This document shows, in pieces, positions 53,954 to 62,287 of a DNA stretch of 64,000 nt. The stretch comes from Niabella yanshanensis. GTDB lineage: Bacteria; Bacteroidota; Bacteroidia; Chitinophagales; Chitinophagaceae. Under the pieces are notes generated by a model. It worked only from the letters and a program-made list of their open reading frames with translations, made no database searches and was not told the origin of the DNA. The stretch lies in assembly GCF_034424215.1 (NCBI RefSeq), contig NZ_CP139960.1, positions 3,782,001 through 3,846,000 on the forward strand, given 5' to 3'. Position numbers and translations under genes: made by a program. Position 1 is the first letter of the stretch, and every line of letters starts with the position of its first letter.

Positions 53954-55585
53954 ATGACAAGCAAAAAGTACCAATTACTAGCAGGCCTTAGTTGCCTGGT
54001 TGCGTCAACAGGCTTCGCCCAGGTGAGCCCGTCGCACCCTTATACCGCACCACACCCGGTATATGGCACTTTCTCTGTTACAGATTCAAATTATTACAAC
54101 AGCAAACAACTGGCTCAGCACAATGAGTTTATGGTTGGAAACTACGACTATCCTGCAAAACCAAAAGATATGTGGGAAATAGGTATTAAAGGTGGTTCCT
54201 TCTCTATACCTTTTGCTGATGTTGATGCAAGATTCGGAAGATCTTTCGGTTTTGGCGGACATATCCGTAAATCTTTAGGACACGTAATGTCTTTAAGACT
54301 GGAATACGTTTACGGTGTTGCCCAGGGCTTAAACTGGAGACCTTCTACAGGTTATACAGCTGAAGGTACTAATACGCCTTGGGCTGGTTATGGCGGCGAC
54401 CAGGTTTACTACAATTATAAAACAAAAGCTCAGGATCTTTCCTTGCAGGCTTTGTTTAACTTAGGTAACATCCGTTTCTACAAAAATCAAACTGGTGCAA
54501 CTATTTATGCATTGGCAGGTGTGGGCGTTAACACATACAGAACAAGCGTAAACGCTTTAAACGGCAATAGTGCTTACAATTTCCCTGGTGCACAAGGCAC
54601 TTATGATAACCGCAAAGATCAGTTAGATGCCTTAAAAGATCTGTTAGATGATTCTTACGAAAGCCAGGCGACTATTGATCCTTCCAAAAAATGGACTAAA
54701 ACTTTTGCAGGATATATCACTCCTTCTGCTACAGTAGGTGCTGGTATCGCTTTCCGTCTTTCTTCTCGTGTTAACCTGGCTATTGAAGATCGCCTGATCT
54801 TTAACGGCTCTGATATGTTGGATGGTGTACGTTTTGATGAAAGCAGAACTTTATCTCCAGACAAAGACGTATTTAACTACCTTTCTTTAGGTCTGAACTT
54901 TAATTTGGGTAGCTCTGCAAAAAGAGTTGAGCCTCTTTACTGGTTAAACCCATTGAACTATGCTTACGGTGAATTACGCAGAGTACCTGAAATCATTCTT
55001 CCGGATGCTGATGGCGATGGTGTAACTGATCAGTTCGATCAGGAGCAAACACCTGCTGGTTGCCCAGTTGATACTCATGGTGTTAGCCGCGATACAGATG
55101 GTGACGGTGTACCTGATTGTAAAGATAAAGAGTTGATCACTCCAACATATTGCCAGCCGGTTGATGCTGATGGCGTAGGTAAATGTCCTTGTCCGGAAGG
55201 TTGCGCTCCTGCTCAAAGCGATTGCGCTGCTTCTCTAGGAGCTTTACCAAGCATTCACTTTGCTGCAAACTCTAACAAACTTTCTGACGATGCAGCTGCT
55301 ACTTTAGCAACTGTAGCTTCTAAACTGAAAGCAAACCCCAACTGTAAAGTAGTAGTAGTAGGTTACTGTGCAGCTACTAAACGTCAGCAGCAATTAAGCT
55401 GGGATCACGTGAATAAAGTGATTTCTCACTTGGTTGAAAAAGAAGGCGTAAGCAGCGACAGATTTATCTTCAGCTCAGGCCAGGAAGGTGGTGATTGTGA
55501 TGCAGTTGACATCCGTGCGGCTGCTCCAGGTGAAGATGGTCCTAATACTATCGCTCCTCCACACCCAAATCTTCGCAAAAACTAA
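53954..55585 (+). CDS. OmpA-family protein with TSP3 Ca-binding repeats and atypical C-terminal domain
   Basis: 543 residues. Signal peptide (about 1-22), N-terminal beta-barrel (about 70-325, WEIGIKGGSFSIPFADVDAR), then thrombospondin-type-3 repeats DADGDGVTDQFDQE and DTDGDGVPDCKDKE (about 350-390). A Cys-rich linker with CPCPEGC follows, then an OmpA-like domain from about 430 (IHFAANSNKLSDDAAATLAT). The domain's usual peptidoglycan-binding Asp and Arg are not seen: the aligned region reads GYCAATKRQQQLSWDHVNKV. The protein ends APPHPNLRKN. A major outer-membrane/peptidoglycan-associated protein by family, with a consensus promoter and a strong terminator. Confidence 0.9.
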   Translation: MTSKKYQLLAGLSCLVASTGFAQVSPSHPYTAPHPVYGTFSVTDSNYYNSKQLAQHNEFMVGNYDYPAKPKDMWEIGIKGGSFSIPFADVDARFGRSFGFGGHIRKSLGHVMSLRLEYVYGVAQGLNWRPSTGYTAEGTNTPWAGYGGDQVYYNYKTKAQDLSLQALFNLGNIRFYKNQTGATIYALAGVGVNTYRTSVNALNGNSAYNFPGAQGTYDNRKDQLDALKDLLDDSYESQATIDPSKKWTKTFAGYITPSATVGAGIAFRLSSRVNLAIEDRLIFNGSDMLDGVRFDESRTLSPDKDVFNYLSLGLNFNLGSSAKRVEPLYWLNPLNYAYGELRRVPEIILPDADGDGVTDQFDQEQTPAGCPVDTHGVSRDTDGDGVPDCKDKELITPTYCQPVDADGVGKCPCPEGCAPAQSDCAASLGALPSIHFAANSNKLSDDAAATLATVASKLKANPNCKVVVVGYCAATKRQQQLSWDHVNKVISHLVEKEGVSSDRFIFSSGQEGGDCDAVDIRAAAPGEDGPNTIAPPHPNLRKN

Positions 55586-55611
55586 TCAGTTTTTTGCTAA
55601 ATAATAAGAAG

Positions 55612-55640
55612 GCCCTTCTCATTTGAGAAGGGCTCTTTTT
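55612..55640 (+). terminator. Intrinsic terminator of the OmpA gene
   Basis: GCCCTTCTC-attt-GAGAAGGGC, then TCTTTTT. Confidence 0.92.
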
Positions 55641-56072
55641 ATGCCTTGAATACAAGCGTTTGATCGGATTTACGGTGCTCTATAAAGAAGCAAAACAAAG
55701 CAGCACCAGTTCAAAACTACGAGTATAAATATGCGGCCTTTTATCGTATTGCCGCTTTAAAAAAACACAGGTTGTCTTGCGGGTACACATCATTTTGAAA
55801 AGAGTTGGAACCGGTAGTCTTTATTTGCTTATGTGCAATTTTTAAACGCTACCGGGGCCGCACACAGCTCTGCCTTTCGGGGAATATGTCTATCATACGT
55901 AATAATATGTAATTAATAATTAATTTGTTAAGCTGAAGCAGCTTTTAAAATGACCGCTGGCCCTCATAGGTGCATGGTTAGAATGGAACTTCCTTTAATA
56001 TATTCGGTTCGACAAATAATTTCAGATGTAGGCCTGAATGGGCATCTCTTATAGAGCCAATAGCGTATAAAA
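55641..56072. other. Long non-coding spacer
   Basis: About 430 bases between the OmpA terminator and the CNNM-gene terminator. No reading frame with protein-like sequence, no tRNA-like TTCGAAT loop and no strong repeat was found. Confidence 0.5.
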
Positions 56073-56102
56073 AAACATCAAGCTCAATTGAACCTGATGT
56101 TT
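56073..56102 (-). terminator. Intrinsic terminator of the CorC/CNNM gene
   Basis: AAACATCA / TGATGTTT arms around a 14-base loop; on the minus strand a T run follows. Confidence 0.72.
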
Positions 56103-56130
56103 CCTGATATCATTAGTAAGGATCCGGTGA

Positions 56131-57423
56131 TTAATCTTCCATTTCTTCTCTTATGGTGTCACTTATTTTTACCAACACTTTATCTATCCTGTGGCCATCC
56201 ATATCCATTATTTCAAAGTCAAAGCCATTCCACTCCATTTTGTCGGAAGCGATCGGGATGCGTTTTAGTTTGTGTAAGATAAAGCCCGCAATAGTGTCAA
56301 ATTCCTGCTCTCCTTCATTCATCCAATCTGTCTTATCAAAGTAGGAAAGGAAATCATAAAACGGAAGCTGACCATCTACTAAGAAAGTTCCATCATCTCT
56401 TCTGATCACTTCATATTCGTCGTCGTCGTGTTGTGGCATATCCCCTATAATAGCTTCCAGGATGTCTTTCAGCGTGATCATACCCAATACACTACCGTAC
56501 TCGTCAACAATAAAGCAGGAGTGCAGTTGCGACTCTTTAAACTTCTCCATTACCTTGAACGCCGTATTGTTGTCCGGTACGAAAAGTGCCGGCCGCATCA
56601 GGTTTTCGAAAGGTATATTATCGTTATTGGTGTACAAATCTTTTAAAGAAATGACGCCCTTTATATTGTCTATTTCTCCCTCACAAATGGGATATATTGA
56701 ATGAGGCTCTTTTAAAATCTTTTCCCTGATCGTTTCTTCTGTATCGGTGGTGCTAAACCATACAATATCACTTCTGTGCGTCATTAGGGAAGTGATATTC
56801 CGGTCACTCAGGTGGAAAACCCGTTCAATGATCTCCTGTTCTGTTTCCTCTAAAGTACCTTGCTCGGTTCCTTCATTGATAATTGCTTTTATTTCTTCTT
56901 CCGTAACCTGGGAGTCATCCGATTTTACGTTAAAAATTTTGGTAATTAGCCTGGTAGACTGCGTTAATAACCAAATAAAAGGGAAGGTGATCCAGCTTAC
57001 TATACGCATCGGCCCCGCTACAAATTTTGCGATTTTTTCAGGCGATGATAAGCCGATCCTTTTAGGAATCAATTCTCCAAAAACCAATGAGAAATAGGTG
57101 ATTAAAATAACTACCACGGTGGTTGCGATCCCTTTACTGTAGGGTGCTAGCGAAGGAAATTGTGTTACAAAGAGCTCTATATCGCCGGTTATTTTGTCCC
57201 CGGAGTAAATACCGGTTAAAATGCCAATCAGCGTAATGCCGATTTGTACAGTAGAAAGAAAATGGTCGGGGTGGTTTGCCAGGGCGAGTGCATCTTTTGC
57301 TTTTTTATCGCCTTTATTAGCCTGGGCTTCCAGCCTGGCCTTACGGGCCGACACAAGAGCTATTTCAGCCATAGAGAAAACCCCGTTTAATAAAATAAGT
57401 AGGGCGATTATGAGTATTTCCAT
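56131..57423 (-). CDS. CNNM/CorC-type transporter-associated protein (hemolysin family)
   Basis: 430 residues. Residues 1-190 form the DUF21/CNNM membrane domain (LLNGVFSMAEIALVSARKAR, FGELIPKRIGLSSPEKIAKF). A CBS pair follows (about 205-340, TSLMTHRSDIVWFSTTDTEE and CFIVDEYGSVLGMITLKDIL). The C-terminal CorC_HlyC domain begins near 345 (RRDDGTFLVDGQLPFYDFLS). Such proteins are linked to Mg2+/Co2+ export. Its ATG shares an A with the stop of the PAP2 gene (TAATG), so the two are translationally coupled. Confidence 0.92.
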   Translation of the reverse strand: MEILIIALLILLNGVFSMAEIALVSARKARLEAQANKGDKKAKDALALANHPDHFLSTVQIGITLIGILTGIYSGDKITGDIELFVTQFPSLAPYSKGIATTVVVILITYFSLVFGELIPKRIGLSSPEKIAKFVAGPMRIVSWITFPFIWLLTQSTRLITKIFNVKSDDSQVTEEEIKAIINEGTEQGTLEETEQEIIERVFHLSDRNITSLMTHRSDIVWFSTTDTEETIREKILKEPHSIYPICEGEIDNIKGVISLKDLYTNNDNIPFENLMRPALFVPDNNTAFKVMEKFKESQLHSCFIVDEYGSVLGMITLKDILEAIIGDMPQHDDDEYEVIRRDDGTFLVDGQLPFYDFLSYFDKTDWMNEGEQEFDTIAGFILHKLKRIPIASDKMEWNGFDFEIMDMDGHRIDKVLVKISDTIREEMED

Positions 57424-58037
57424 TAATTTAAAGTTGATTGCTTATCGAATATGGGAAATCCGAATTTTTTGTTGAATAAATTACCAGATAGTGAGCCAAT
57501 AAGAAGTCCCAGCAGCGTACCGCCTAGAACATCGAAAGGATAGTGAACACCGACATAGACCTGGGCGAACCCAATGATGCCCGCCCAAACAAAAAGGGCC
57601 CACGCATAGCGGAAGAAGCTCTTGAAAGTTACAAAAAAGAAGGCGGCAATACCAAAATGGTTGATAGCGTGGTTAGATACAAAACTAAAGCCACCGCTAC
57701 ATCTGCCCAAAACCATTCGTACATGTCCAATCATCTCAGGGTCATTACACGGTCTTAAGCGCTCAAAGCCCTCTTTGAAGATGCGGGCACCTACAATATC
57801 AGTGCAGGCGGCAGTAGCCAGTACCAGCGCCAGCCACCACCAACCGTTTCTTTTGAAATTGATTACCGTAAAAGCTACAATGAAAAGATAGAGGGGACCC
57901 CAGGTAAATGCATTACGCATAACAGGCATAAAGCTATCGAAGAGGGCGTTCGCCAATTTTATATTGATCCATTCAAATAACCAGCGGTCAGCACTAACAA
58001 ACCAATCCGGTAAGGGAATATAACCAGGTATATCCAT
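57423..58037 (-). CDS. PAP2-family phosphatase, variant active site
   Basis: About 204 residues with five or six membrane helices. Motif 1 is KEGFERLRP (K-x6-RP), motif 2 reads FVSNHAINHFG where most members have PSGH, and motif 3 is AQVYVGVHYPFD where most have SR-x5-H-x3-D. The catalytic His is kept, the phosphate-binding Arg of motif 3 is replaced by Gln. It should act on lipid phosphates such as undecaprenyl diphosphate or lipid A. A -7 box TATTTTTG (minus, 58051-58044) overlaps the ATG at 58046, so the ATG at 58037 is preferred; this would make the mRNA nearly leaderless. Confidence 0.8.
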   Translation of the reverse strand: MDIPGYIPLPDWFVSADRWLFEWINIKLANALFDSFMPVMRNAFTWGPLYLFIVAFTVINFKRNGWWWLALVLATAACTDIVGARIFKEGFERLRPCNDPEMIGHVRMVLGRCSGGFSFVSNHAINHFGIAAFFFVTFKSFFRYAWALFVWAGIIGFAQVYVGVHYPFDVLGGTLLGLLIGSLSGNLFNKKFGFPIFDKQSTLN

Positions 58038-58149
58038 AAGATGCAAAAATAATGATACTCGTTAAATTTGGTGTGAAGTCGTCTAAATATATAATACAAT
58101 AAACGAATAATTATCTGATCAGAATTTACAACTCCCTATCTTAGCGTTT

Positions 58150-59163
58150 ATGAAACGTAAAAAATTCATTGCTTCAGCTGTTGCAATGGCTTCGGCACCT
58201 TTTTTACAGATTAATGCCCGTACGGCAATCAATAATACGGGTACAATTCCTCCTTATTTAAAGCCCGGTGATATGATAGGTATCACTTCGCCGGCGGGGT
58301 ATACAACACGCGAAGGGATCATCCCGGCTGCAACAGTACTACAGCAATGGGGATATAAAATAAGAGTAGGATTCACGATTGGCAAGCGGGATCATACTTT
58401 TGGTGGTACAGATGCCGAACGGCTATCAGATATGCAGGCGATGTTAGATGATCCGCAGGTAAAAGCTATTATGTGTGCGAGAGGTGGTTATGGCAGTGTA
58501 AGAATTGTAGACGGATTGAATTGGGATAAATTTAAAGCCAAACCGAAATGGATTATCGGTTTCAGTGATATTACGGTGCTGCATGCGCATCTTCAGAAAA
58601 ATATGGGAATAGCTTCTATTCATTCCAAGATGTGTAACAGCTTTCCCGATATCTGGGCCAATGCTGATCCTTTACAAAAAGATACCATAGAATCGATACA
58701 CCGGGCTTTATCGGGTGAGCGTATGGAATACAAGGCACCATTCAGTAATTATAATCGTACCGGGATCGCTAAAGGTCTGCTGGTAGGAGGTAATCTAAAA
58801 ACCTTAGAGAGCCTGGCAGGATCTGCATCTGACATAGAAACAGGTGGAAAAATACTTTTTGTGGAGGATACGGGAGAGTATTTATACAGCGTAGATCGTA
58901 TGTTCTGGAATTTGAAGCGAACGGGTAAGCTTTCCAGGTTGGCTGGATTAATAGTTGGTGGTATCAAAGTAAAACAGGATGACCCATCGGAATATTTTGG
59001 ACAAACTATTTATGATATTATTATGGACAAAGTGAAAGGCTATAACTACCCGGTTTCTTTCGATTTCCCTGTTGGGCATCAAATAGATAATTTCGCTTTA
59101 AAATGCGGGGTAATGCATGAGCTATCGGTTCAACCTGCCGGAAGCAATTTAAAAGAGATTTAA
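58150..59163 (+). CDS. LD-carboxypeptidase (S66 family), exported
   Basis: 337 residues. An N-terminal signal (MKRKKFIASAVAMASAPFLQ) points to export; it is basic but lacks a clear twin-arginine motif. LKPGDMIGITSPAGYTTREG opens the S66 domain. The nucleophile Ser is in IIGFSDITVLHAHL, the Glu is in ILFVEDTGEYLYSVD and the His in DFPVGHQIDN. The enzyme removes the terminal D-Ala from murein tetrapeptides. A close paralogue follows 22 bases downstream. Confidence 0.92.
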   Translation: MKRKKFIASAVAMASAPFLQINARTAINNTGTIPPYLKPGDMIGITSPAGYTTREGIIPAATVLQQWGYKIRVGFTIGKRDHTFGGTDAERLSDMQAMLDDPQVKAIMCARGGYGSVRIVDGLNWDKFKAKPKWIIGFSDITVLHAHLQKNMGIASIHSKMCNSFPDIWANADPLQKDTIESIHRALSGERMEYKAPFSNYNRTGIAKGLLVGGNLKTLESLAGSASDIETGGKILFVEDTGEYLYSVDRMFWNLKRTGKLSRLAGLIVGGIKVKQDDPSEYFGQTIYDIIMDKVKGYNYPVSFDFPVGHQIDNFALKCGVMHELSVQPAGSNLKEI

Positions 59164-59185
59164 AACATAAATTGATTTTTTGTCG

Positions 59186-60100
59186 ATGATTATCAAAACA
59201 CCTCCCTATTTACAACCGGGAGATACTATCGGGATTGTATGTCCGGCAGGCTACATGGCATTTGAGAAGGCTGCAGCGTGTGTGAGAGTGTTGCAGGAAG
59301 AATGGGGGTATAAGGTAAAAGTGGGCAGTACTTTGGGCAGTAAGTCGGAGAATTATTTTGCCGGAACAGATGGGGAACGATTGAATGATTTTCAGTCGAT
59401 GTTGGATGATGATGAAGTGCAGGCTGTACTTTGCGGACGAGGTGGCTACGGAATGGGGCGAATTGTTGACGGGGTCAACTTTAAGAAATTTAAAAAGAAG
59501 CCCAAATGGGTAATAGGCTTTAGCGATATTACCATTTTGCATACTCATTTGTATTCGAATTATCATATCGCTTCACTGCATGCCCCTATGGCAGCTGCTT
59601 TTAACGAAGAAGGTTATTTAAATAAGTATGTCCTTTCTTTAAAGGACGCCCTTGAGGGGAAATGGGCAAAGTATTCTTGTGAACCGCATGAATTAAACCG
59701 ACAGGGAGAAGCTGTAGGCGAATTAGTAGGTGGAAACCTTGCGCTACTTGTAAATGGAATTGGAACGCCTTCTGAAATTAAAACCAAAGGCCGGATACTT
59801 TTTATCGAGGATATTGGTGAGCAGAAATATGCTATCGACAGGATGATGCAGCAACTGAAAAGAAGCGGCAAGCTTAAGAAGCTTGCCGGCCTTATAGTAG
59901 GATGCTTTGCGGATACGAAGGATACAGAACGTCCTTTTGGCGCCACCCTCCAGGAGATCATTTTAGACGCGGTTAAGGAGTTTGACTATCCCGTATGTTT
60001 TGAATTTCCTGTTAGTCATAATAAAGAAAACTTAGCACTAAAAATCGGTGTGGGATACAAATTGCGGGTTCATCCAAAAAAAGTAACACTTGATGAATGA
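59186..60100 (+). CDS. LD-carboxypeptidase (S66 family), probably cytosolic
   Basis: 304 residues from the ATG at 59186; a TTG two codons earlier is less likely. No signal peptide. YLQPGDTIGIVCPAGYMAFE, GRGGYGMGRIVDGV, IGFSDITILHTHL (Ser), ILFIEDIGEQKYAIDRMM (Glu) and EFPVSHNKEN (His) carry the Ser-Glu-His triad. It is clearly a duplicate of the preceding gene, now differing in location signal. The pair would trim murein peptides outside and recycle them inside the cytosol. Confidence 0.92.
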   Translation: MIIKTPPYLQPGDTIGIVCPAGYMAFEKAAACVRVLQEEWGYKVKVGSTLGSKSENYFAGTDGERLNDFQSMLDDDEVQAVLCGRGGYGMGRIVDGVNFKKFKKKPKWVIGFSDITILHTHLYSNYHIASLHAPMAAAFNEEGYLNKYVLSLKDALEGKWAKYSCEPHELNRQGEAVGELVGGNLALLVNGIGTPSEIKTKGRILFIEDIGEQKYAIDRMMQQLKRSGKLKKLAGLIVGCFADTKDTERPFGATLQEIILDAVKEFDYPVCFEFPVSHNKENLALKIGVGYKLRVHPKKVTLDE

Positions 60101-60369
60101 CCGGCAGCTTAGCCGCTAATCCCCAGTAACTTTTACTACTTTGGAATAGGCCGGAGAATTGTATCAGGGAGATAAGTAGTTCTACCCGAGCTATGTCTAT
60201 ACCCAAAGCACCAAAAACGTAACATGCCAATTGATATCCTGGTTAATGCAATTAGAAAAAGTGTGTAGAGGGATAGAGGCGGAGAGGTTTTATTCAGATT
60301 AACAAACCTACATTCATACGAAAGCCGGCTTGCCTGTTTTTAACCTGTTTCGGGAAGGAAGGCGCTAAT
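60101..60369. other. Non-coding spacer after the LD-carboxypeptidase pair
   Basis: About 270 bases; nothing recognisable except short A/T-rich stretches. Confidence 0.4.
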
Positions 60370-60447
60370 AAAAAAATCCCCAACATTAGAGATGTTGGGG
60401 ACTTCATCAAAAACCATTAACCATTAAACCTTATCCTATGAAAATTC
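60370..60447 (-). ncRNA. Candidate small RNA
   Basis: A minus-strand promoter with both boxes exact, TTTG (60482-60479), 19 bases, TAATTTTG (60459-60452), is followed about 80 bases later by a strong intrinsic terminator: TCCCCAACAT / ATGTTGGGGA stem with a 5-base loop and seven T (to 60370). The predicted transcript is about 75-80 nt. It contains no protein-like frame and carries a repeated TTAATGG word. No gene lies between promoter and terminator. Start is estimated from the box position. Confidence 0.5.
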
Positions 60448-60451
60448 AATT

Positions 60452-60482
60452 CAAAATTACAAAATAAATGATATCGTGCAAA
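60452..60482 (-). promoter_or_regulatory. Consensus promoter of the candidate small RNA
   Basis: TTTG - 19 bases - TAATTTTG on the minus strand, the same geometry as the OmpA promoter at 53879-53909. The TTTG overlaps a TGCAAACGATT word on the plus strand that recalls a LacI-type operator half. Confidence 0.55.
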
Positions 60483-60663
60483 CGATTGTTATTTATTTTC
60501 ATGAATTTTCACATTTTTTTATGATTTAAATATCGCATTATCAGATTTTTCCCCCTTATCCATCCCCAAAATGGCCTAAAGAGGATACCGGTTTAAATAC
60601 TGATTGAATAAAAAAACAATAACCCTGTGTTTAAACCGGCGTTGGCCTCTCTTTGCTGCCCCA

Positions 60664-60855
60664 TTAAAGCCAATTACTATATTGGTTACTGGCAGCATAG
60701 CGGATAAGTGACCGATCAACGGGCTGGTATTGCGTAAACGGCCGCTTAGGAGGTTTAGGTCTATGTGGTCGCCGAGGTGGCGCACAGGATGCAGATATTA
60801 GTATAATCAATACAATCAGGATAGAACCTGTTAAACGGTTGTTAGGGGCTCGCAT
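60664..60855 (-). CDS. Small Pro/Arg-rich lipoprotein
   Basis: 63 residues. A hydrophobic segment ILIVLIILISASC ends in a lipobox ISAS-C at about residue 24, so a lipid-anchored peptide is predicted. The mature part starts APPRRPHRPKPPKRP and ends QYSNWL. Short lipoproteins of this type are common and rarely characterised. The next minus-strand terminator is that of the candidate small RNA at 60370-60401. Confidence 0.5.
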   Translation of the reverse strand: MRAPNNRLTGSILIVLIILISASCAPPRRPHRPKPPKRPFTQYQPVDRSLIRYAASNQYSNWL

Positions 60856-60924
60856 ATTTTTTTCTGGGTGTAAGGCAACAAACAGGCCAATTAGTACCAG
60901 CCGTGCTATACATTTAAAAAGAAA

Positions 60925-60944
60925 GCCACCCTGATAAAGGTGGC
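60925..60944 (-). terminator. Intrinsic terminator of the outer-membrane barrel gene
   Basis: GCCACC / GGTGGC stem with an 8-base loop and TTTCTTTTT on the minus strand. Confidence 0.75.
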
Positions 60945-60972
60945 CTTGCTTAAATAATATTGATTTACTTTA

Positions 60973-61491
60973 TTAGAAAGTATATCTGGCGGCGATACCG
61001 AAACCGTCTCCATAAAATCCATTATACTGATCAGTTTTAGCAACAAGGAATGTAGGGCGCCAGTCGGCAGAAACATTCAAAGGAATCTTTTTGAATTTGT
61101 AATCTGCTCCACCAGTGGGGAATAAACCTACACTTACTCCTTTAAAAGGATCGTACTTGGAGGAACTGTGAAAAACTGTAGCACCACCACCTACATACCA
61201 TTTCAGGCCGTCTACAGGCTTTATAGCGAAGTGATGTTGATAAGCAGCCGAAGCGCTGATTGTTGTAGTGCGGTAGTCATTTACAAAATAAGCATACCGG
61301 TTTCCTCCAATACCCAGGTTGAACTCAAGTGCGGGCTGTTCTGCTAAAAACATCTTATAAGATGCAGCAAAAACATCATAGTTAGAAGCAGGGCTAATTC
61401 TGGCTCCTATTGCCTGTTTGTAGTCGCTTTGCGCAAAAAGGGCCGAGCTTAAAGAAAGCAGAGCCAGTCCAAGTGTCAATTTAATTTTCAT
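60973..61491 (-). CDS. Small outer-membrane beta-barrel protein
   Basis: 172 residues with a signal peptide (about 1-20, SALFAQ). Alternating strands (FNLGIGGNRYAYFVNDYRTT, ISASAAYQHHFAIKP, LKWYVGGGATVFHSSS, VSADWRPTFLV) and a C-terminal aromatic (GIAARYTF) are typical of eight-stranded outer-membrane barrels. A -7 box TAGATTTG (minus, 61524-61517) lies 26 bases upstream of the start. Specific function unknown. Confidence 0.82.
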   Translation of the reverse strand: MKIKLTLGLALLSLSSALFAQSDYKQAIGARISPASNYDVFAASYKMFLAEQPALEFNLGIGGNRYAYFVNDYRTTTISASAAYQHHFAIKPVDGLKWYVGGGATVFHSSSKYDPFKGVSVGLFPTGGADYKFKKIPLNVSADWRPTFLVAKTDQYNGFYGDGFGIAARYTF

Positions 61492-61516
61492 AAATATTTG
61501 ATTTGTTTAACGGGCG

Positions 61517-61524
61517 CAAATCTA
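61517..61524 (-). promoter_or_regulatory. -7 promoter box of the outer-membrane barrel gene
   Basis: TAGATTTG on the minus strand, exact TAnnTTTG, 26 bases before the ATG. Confidence 0.5.
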
Positions 61525-61618
61525 ATCTATTTTCTAATTAATTAAGTACCAAGATCTGGGGATATCGACAAACGGCTGTTTTCCCGGTACCAATTGCTTT
61601 AAATCAGGTATAAATGAC

Positions 61619-61648
61619 AAAAGTTTGCATAGTACTATGCAAACTTTT
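61619..61648. terminator. 30-bp perfect palindrome, likely bidirectional terminator
   Basis: The 15-base half AAAAGTTTGCATAGT is followed by its exact reverse complement, giving a 30-bp perfect palindrome with A and T ends. It lies 26 bases after the RRM gene stop and would stop transcription from both sides. Confidence 0.7.
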
Positions 61649-61673
61649 GAATAATGCGATATTAATATACTTA

Positions 61674-62066
61674 TTAATAGTCTTTGTTGTAGTCGCTGCT
61701 ACGATCGCGATATCCACCGCCGCCGCCATAACCGCCGCCGCTTTTTCTGTATCCGCCGCCGCCGCTGTTGCCGCCGCCGCCAAAGCTTCTTTTTTTGTAG
61801 CCACCGCCATTGCTGCTACCACCTTCTTTCGGACGGCTTTCGTTTACTACGATATTTCTACCGTCAACTTCAGTACCGTTTAAAGCGCTGATTGCAGATT
61901 GTGCTTCGTCGTCATTAGCCATTTCTACAAAACCAAAGCCTTTGCTACGGTTAGTGAATTTGTCTAAAACGATTTTAGCAGAAGTTACTTCTCCGTGTGA
62001 GCTGAATAAATTCTGTAAGTCCTGGTCTTTCAAGTTCCAGCTTAAGTTACCAACGTAAATGTTCAT
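61674..62066 (-). CDS. Glycine-rich RRM RNA-binding protein
   Basis: 130 residues from ATG 62066 (MNIYVGNLSWNLKDQDLQNL); an earlier in-frame ATG at 62126 adds an unconserved stretch. A single RRM covers residues 1-82, with RNP2 IYVGNLSW and RNP1 RSKGFGFVEM. The tail (about 90-130) is Gly/Arg/Tyr-rich with GGGYR and GGGNSGGGGY units. Such bacterial RRM proteins bind RNA and are often cold-induced. The leader is about 100 bases long. Confidence 0.92.
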   Translation of the reverse strand: MNIYVGNLSWNLKDQDLQNLFSSHGEVTSAKIVLDKFTNRSKGFGFVEMANDDEAQSAISALNGTEVDGRNIVVNESRPKEGGSSNGGGYKKRSFGGGGNSGGGGYRKSGGGYGGGGGYRDRSSDYNKDY

Positions 62067-62175
62067 TTTTTTTGTTTTAAGAAATTTTAAAGAAAGTGAG
62101 AAACAGTAGCCAAGATCAATGAACATTTATTGTACCATGGAACTTTAATACTGAATATACACCATAATAATATTA

Positions 62176-62183
62176 CAAATATA
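62176..62183 (-). promoter_or_regulatory. -7 promoter box of the RRM gene
   Basis: TATATTTG on the minus strand, with a TTG 21 bases upstream. It implies a 5' leader of about 105 bases. Confidence 0.55.
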
Positions 62184-62238
62184 CTGGTAAATTTATCGTA
62201 TCCCCAATAATTTTATTTTACCAAATAATTACCAAAAA

Positions 62239-62260
62239 CGCCCGACCTAGGGGCCGGGCG
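62239..62260 (-). terminator. Intrinsic terminator of the rpsF-rpsR-rplI operon
   Basis: CGCCCG / CGGGCG stem (62239-62244 with 62255-62260) followed on the minus strand by five T. Confidence 0.85.
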
Positions 62261-62287
62261 CTATAAGTTGCTTCGAAAAGAGAGGAA

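Noticed and set aside
55641-56072. Possible structured RNA in the OmpA-CNNM spacer
   Set aside because: No strong stem, promoter-terminator pair or known RNA signature could be seen by eye.
60438-60467. Short plus-strand frame MKIQFKITK after a CCATTAA-rich leader
   Set aside because: Only nine codons; it lies on the promoter of the candidate minus-strand small RNA. Could be a relic leader, not called.
61604-61883. Ala-rich frames on both strands over the RRM gene tail
   Set aside because: Shadows of the GGN-repeat Gly-rich tail in other frames.
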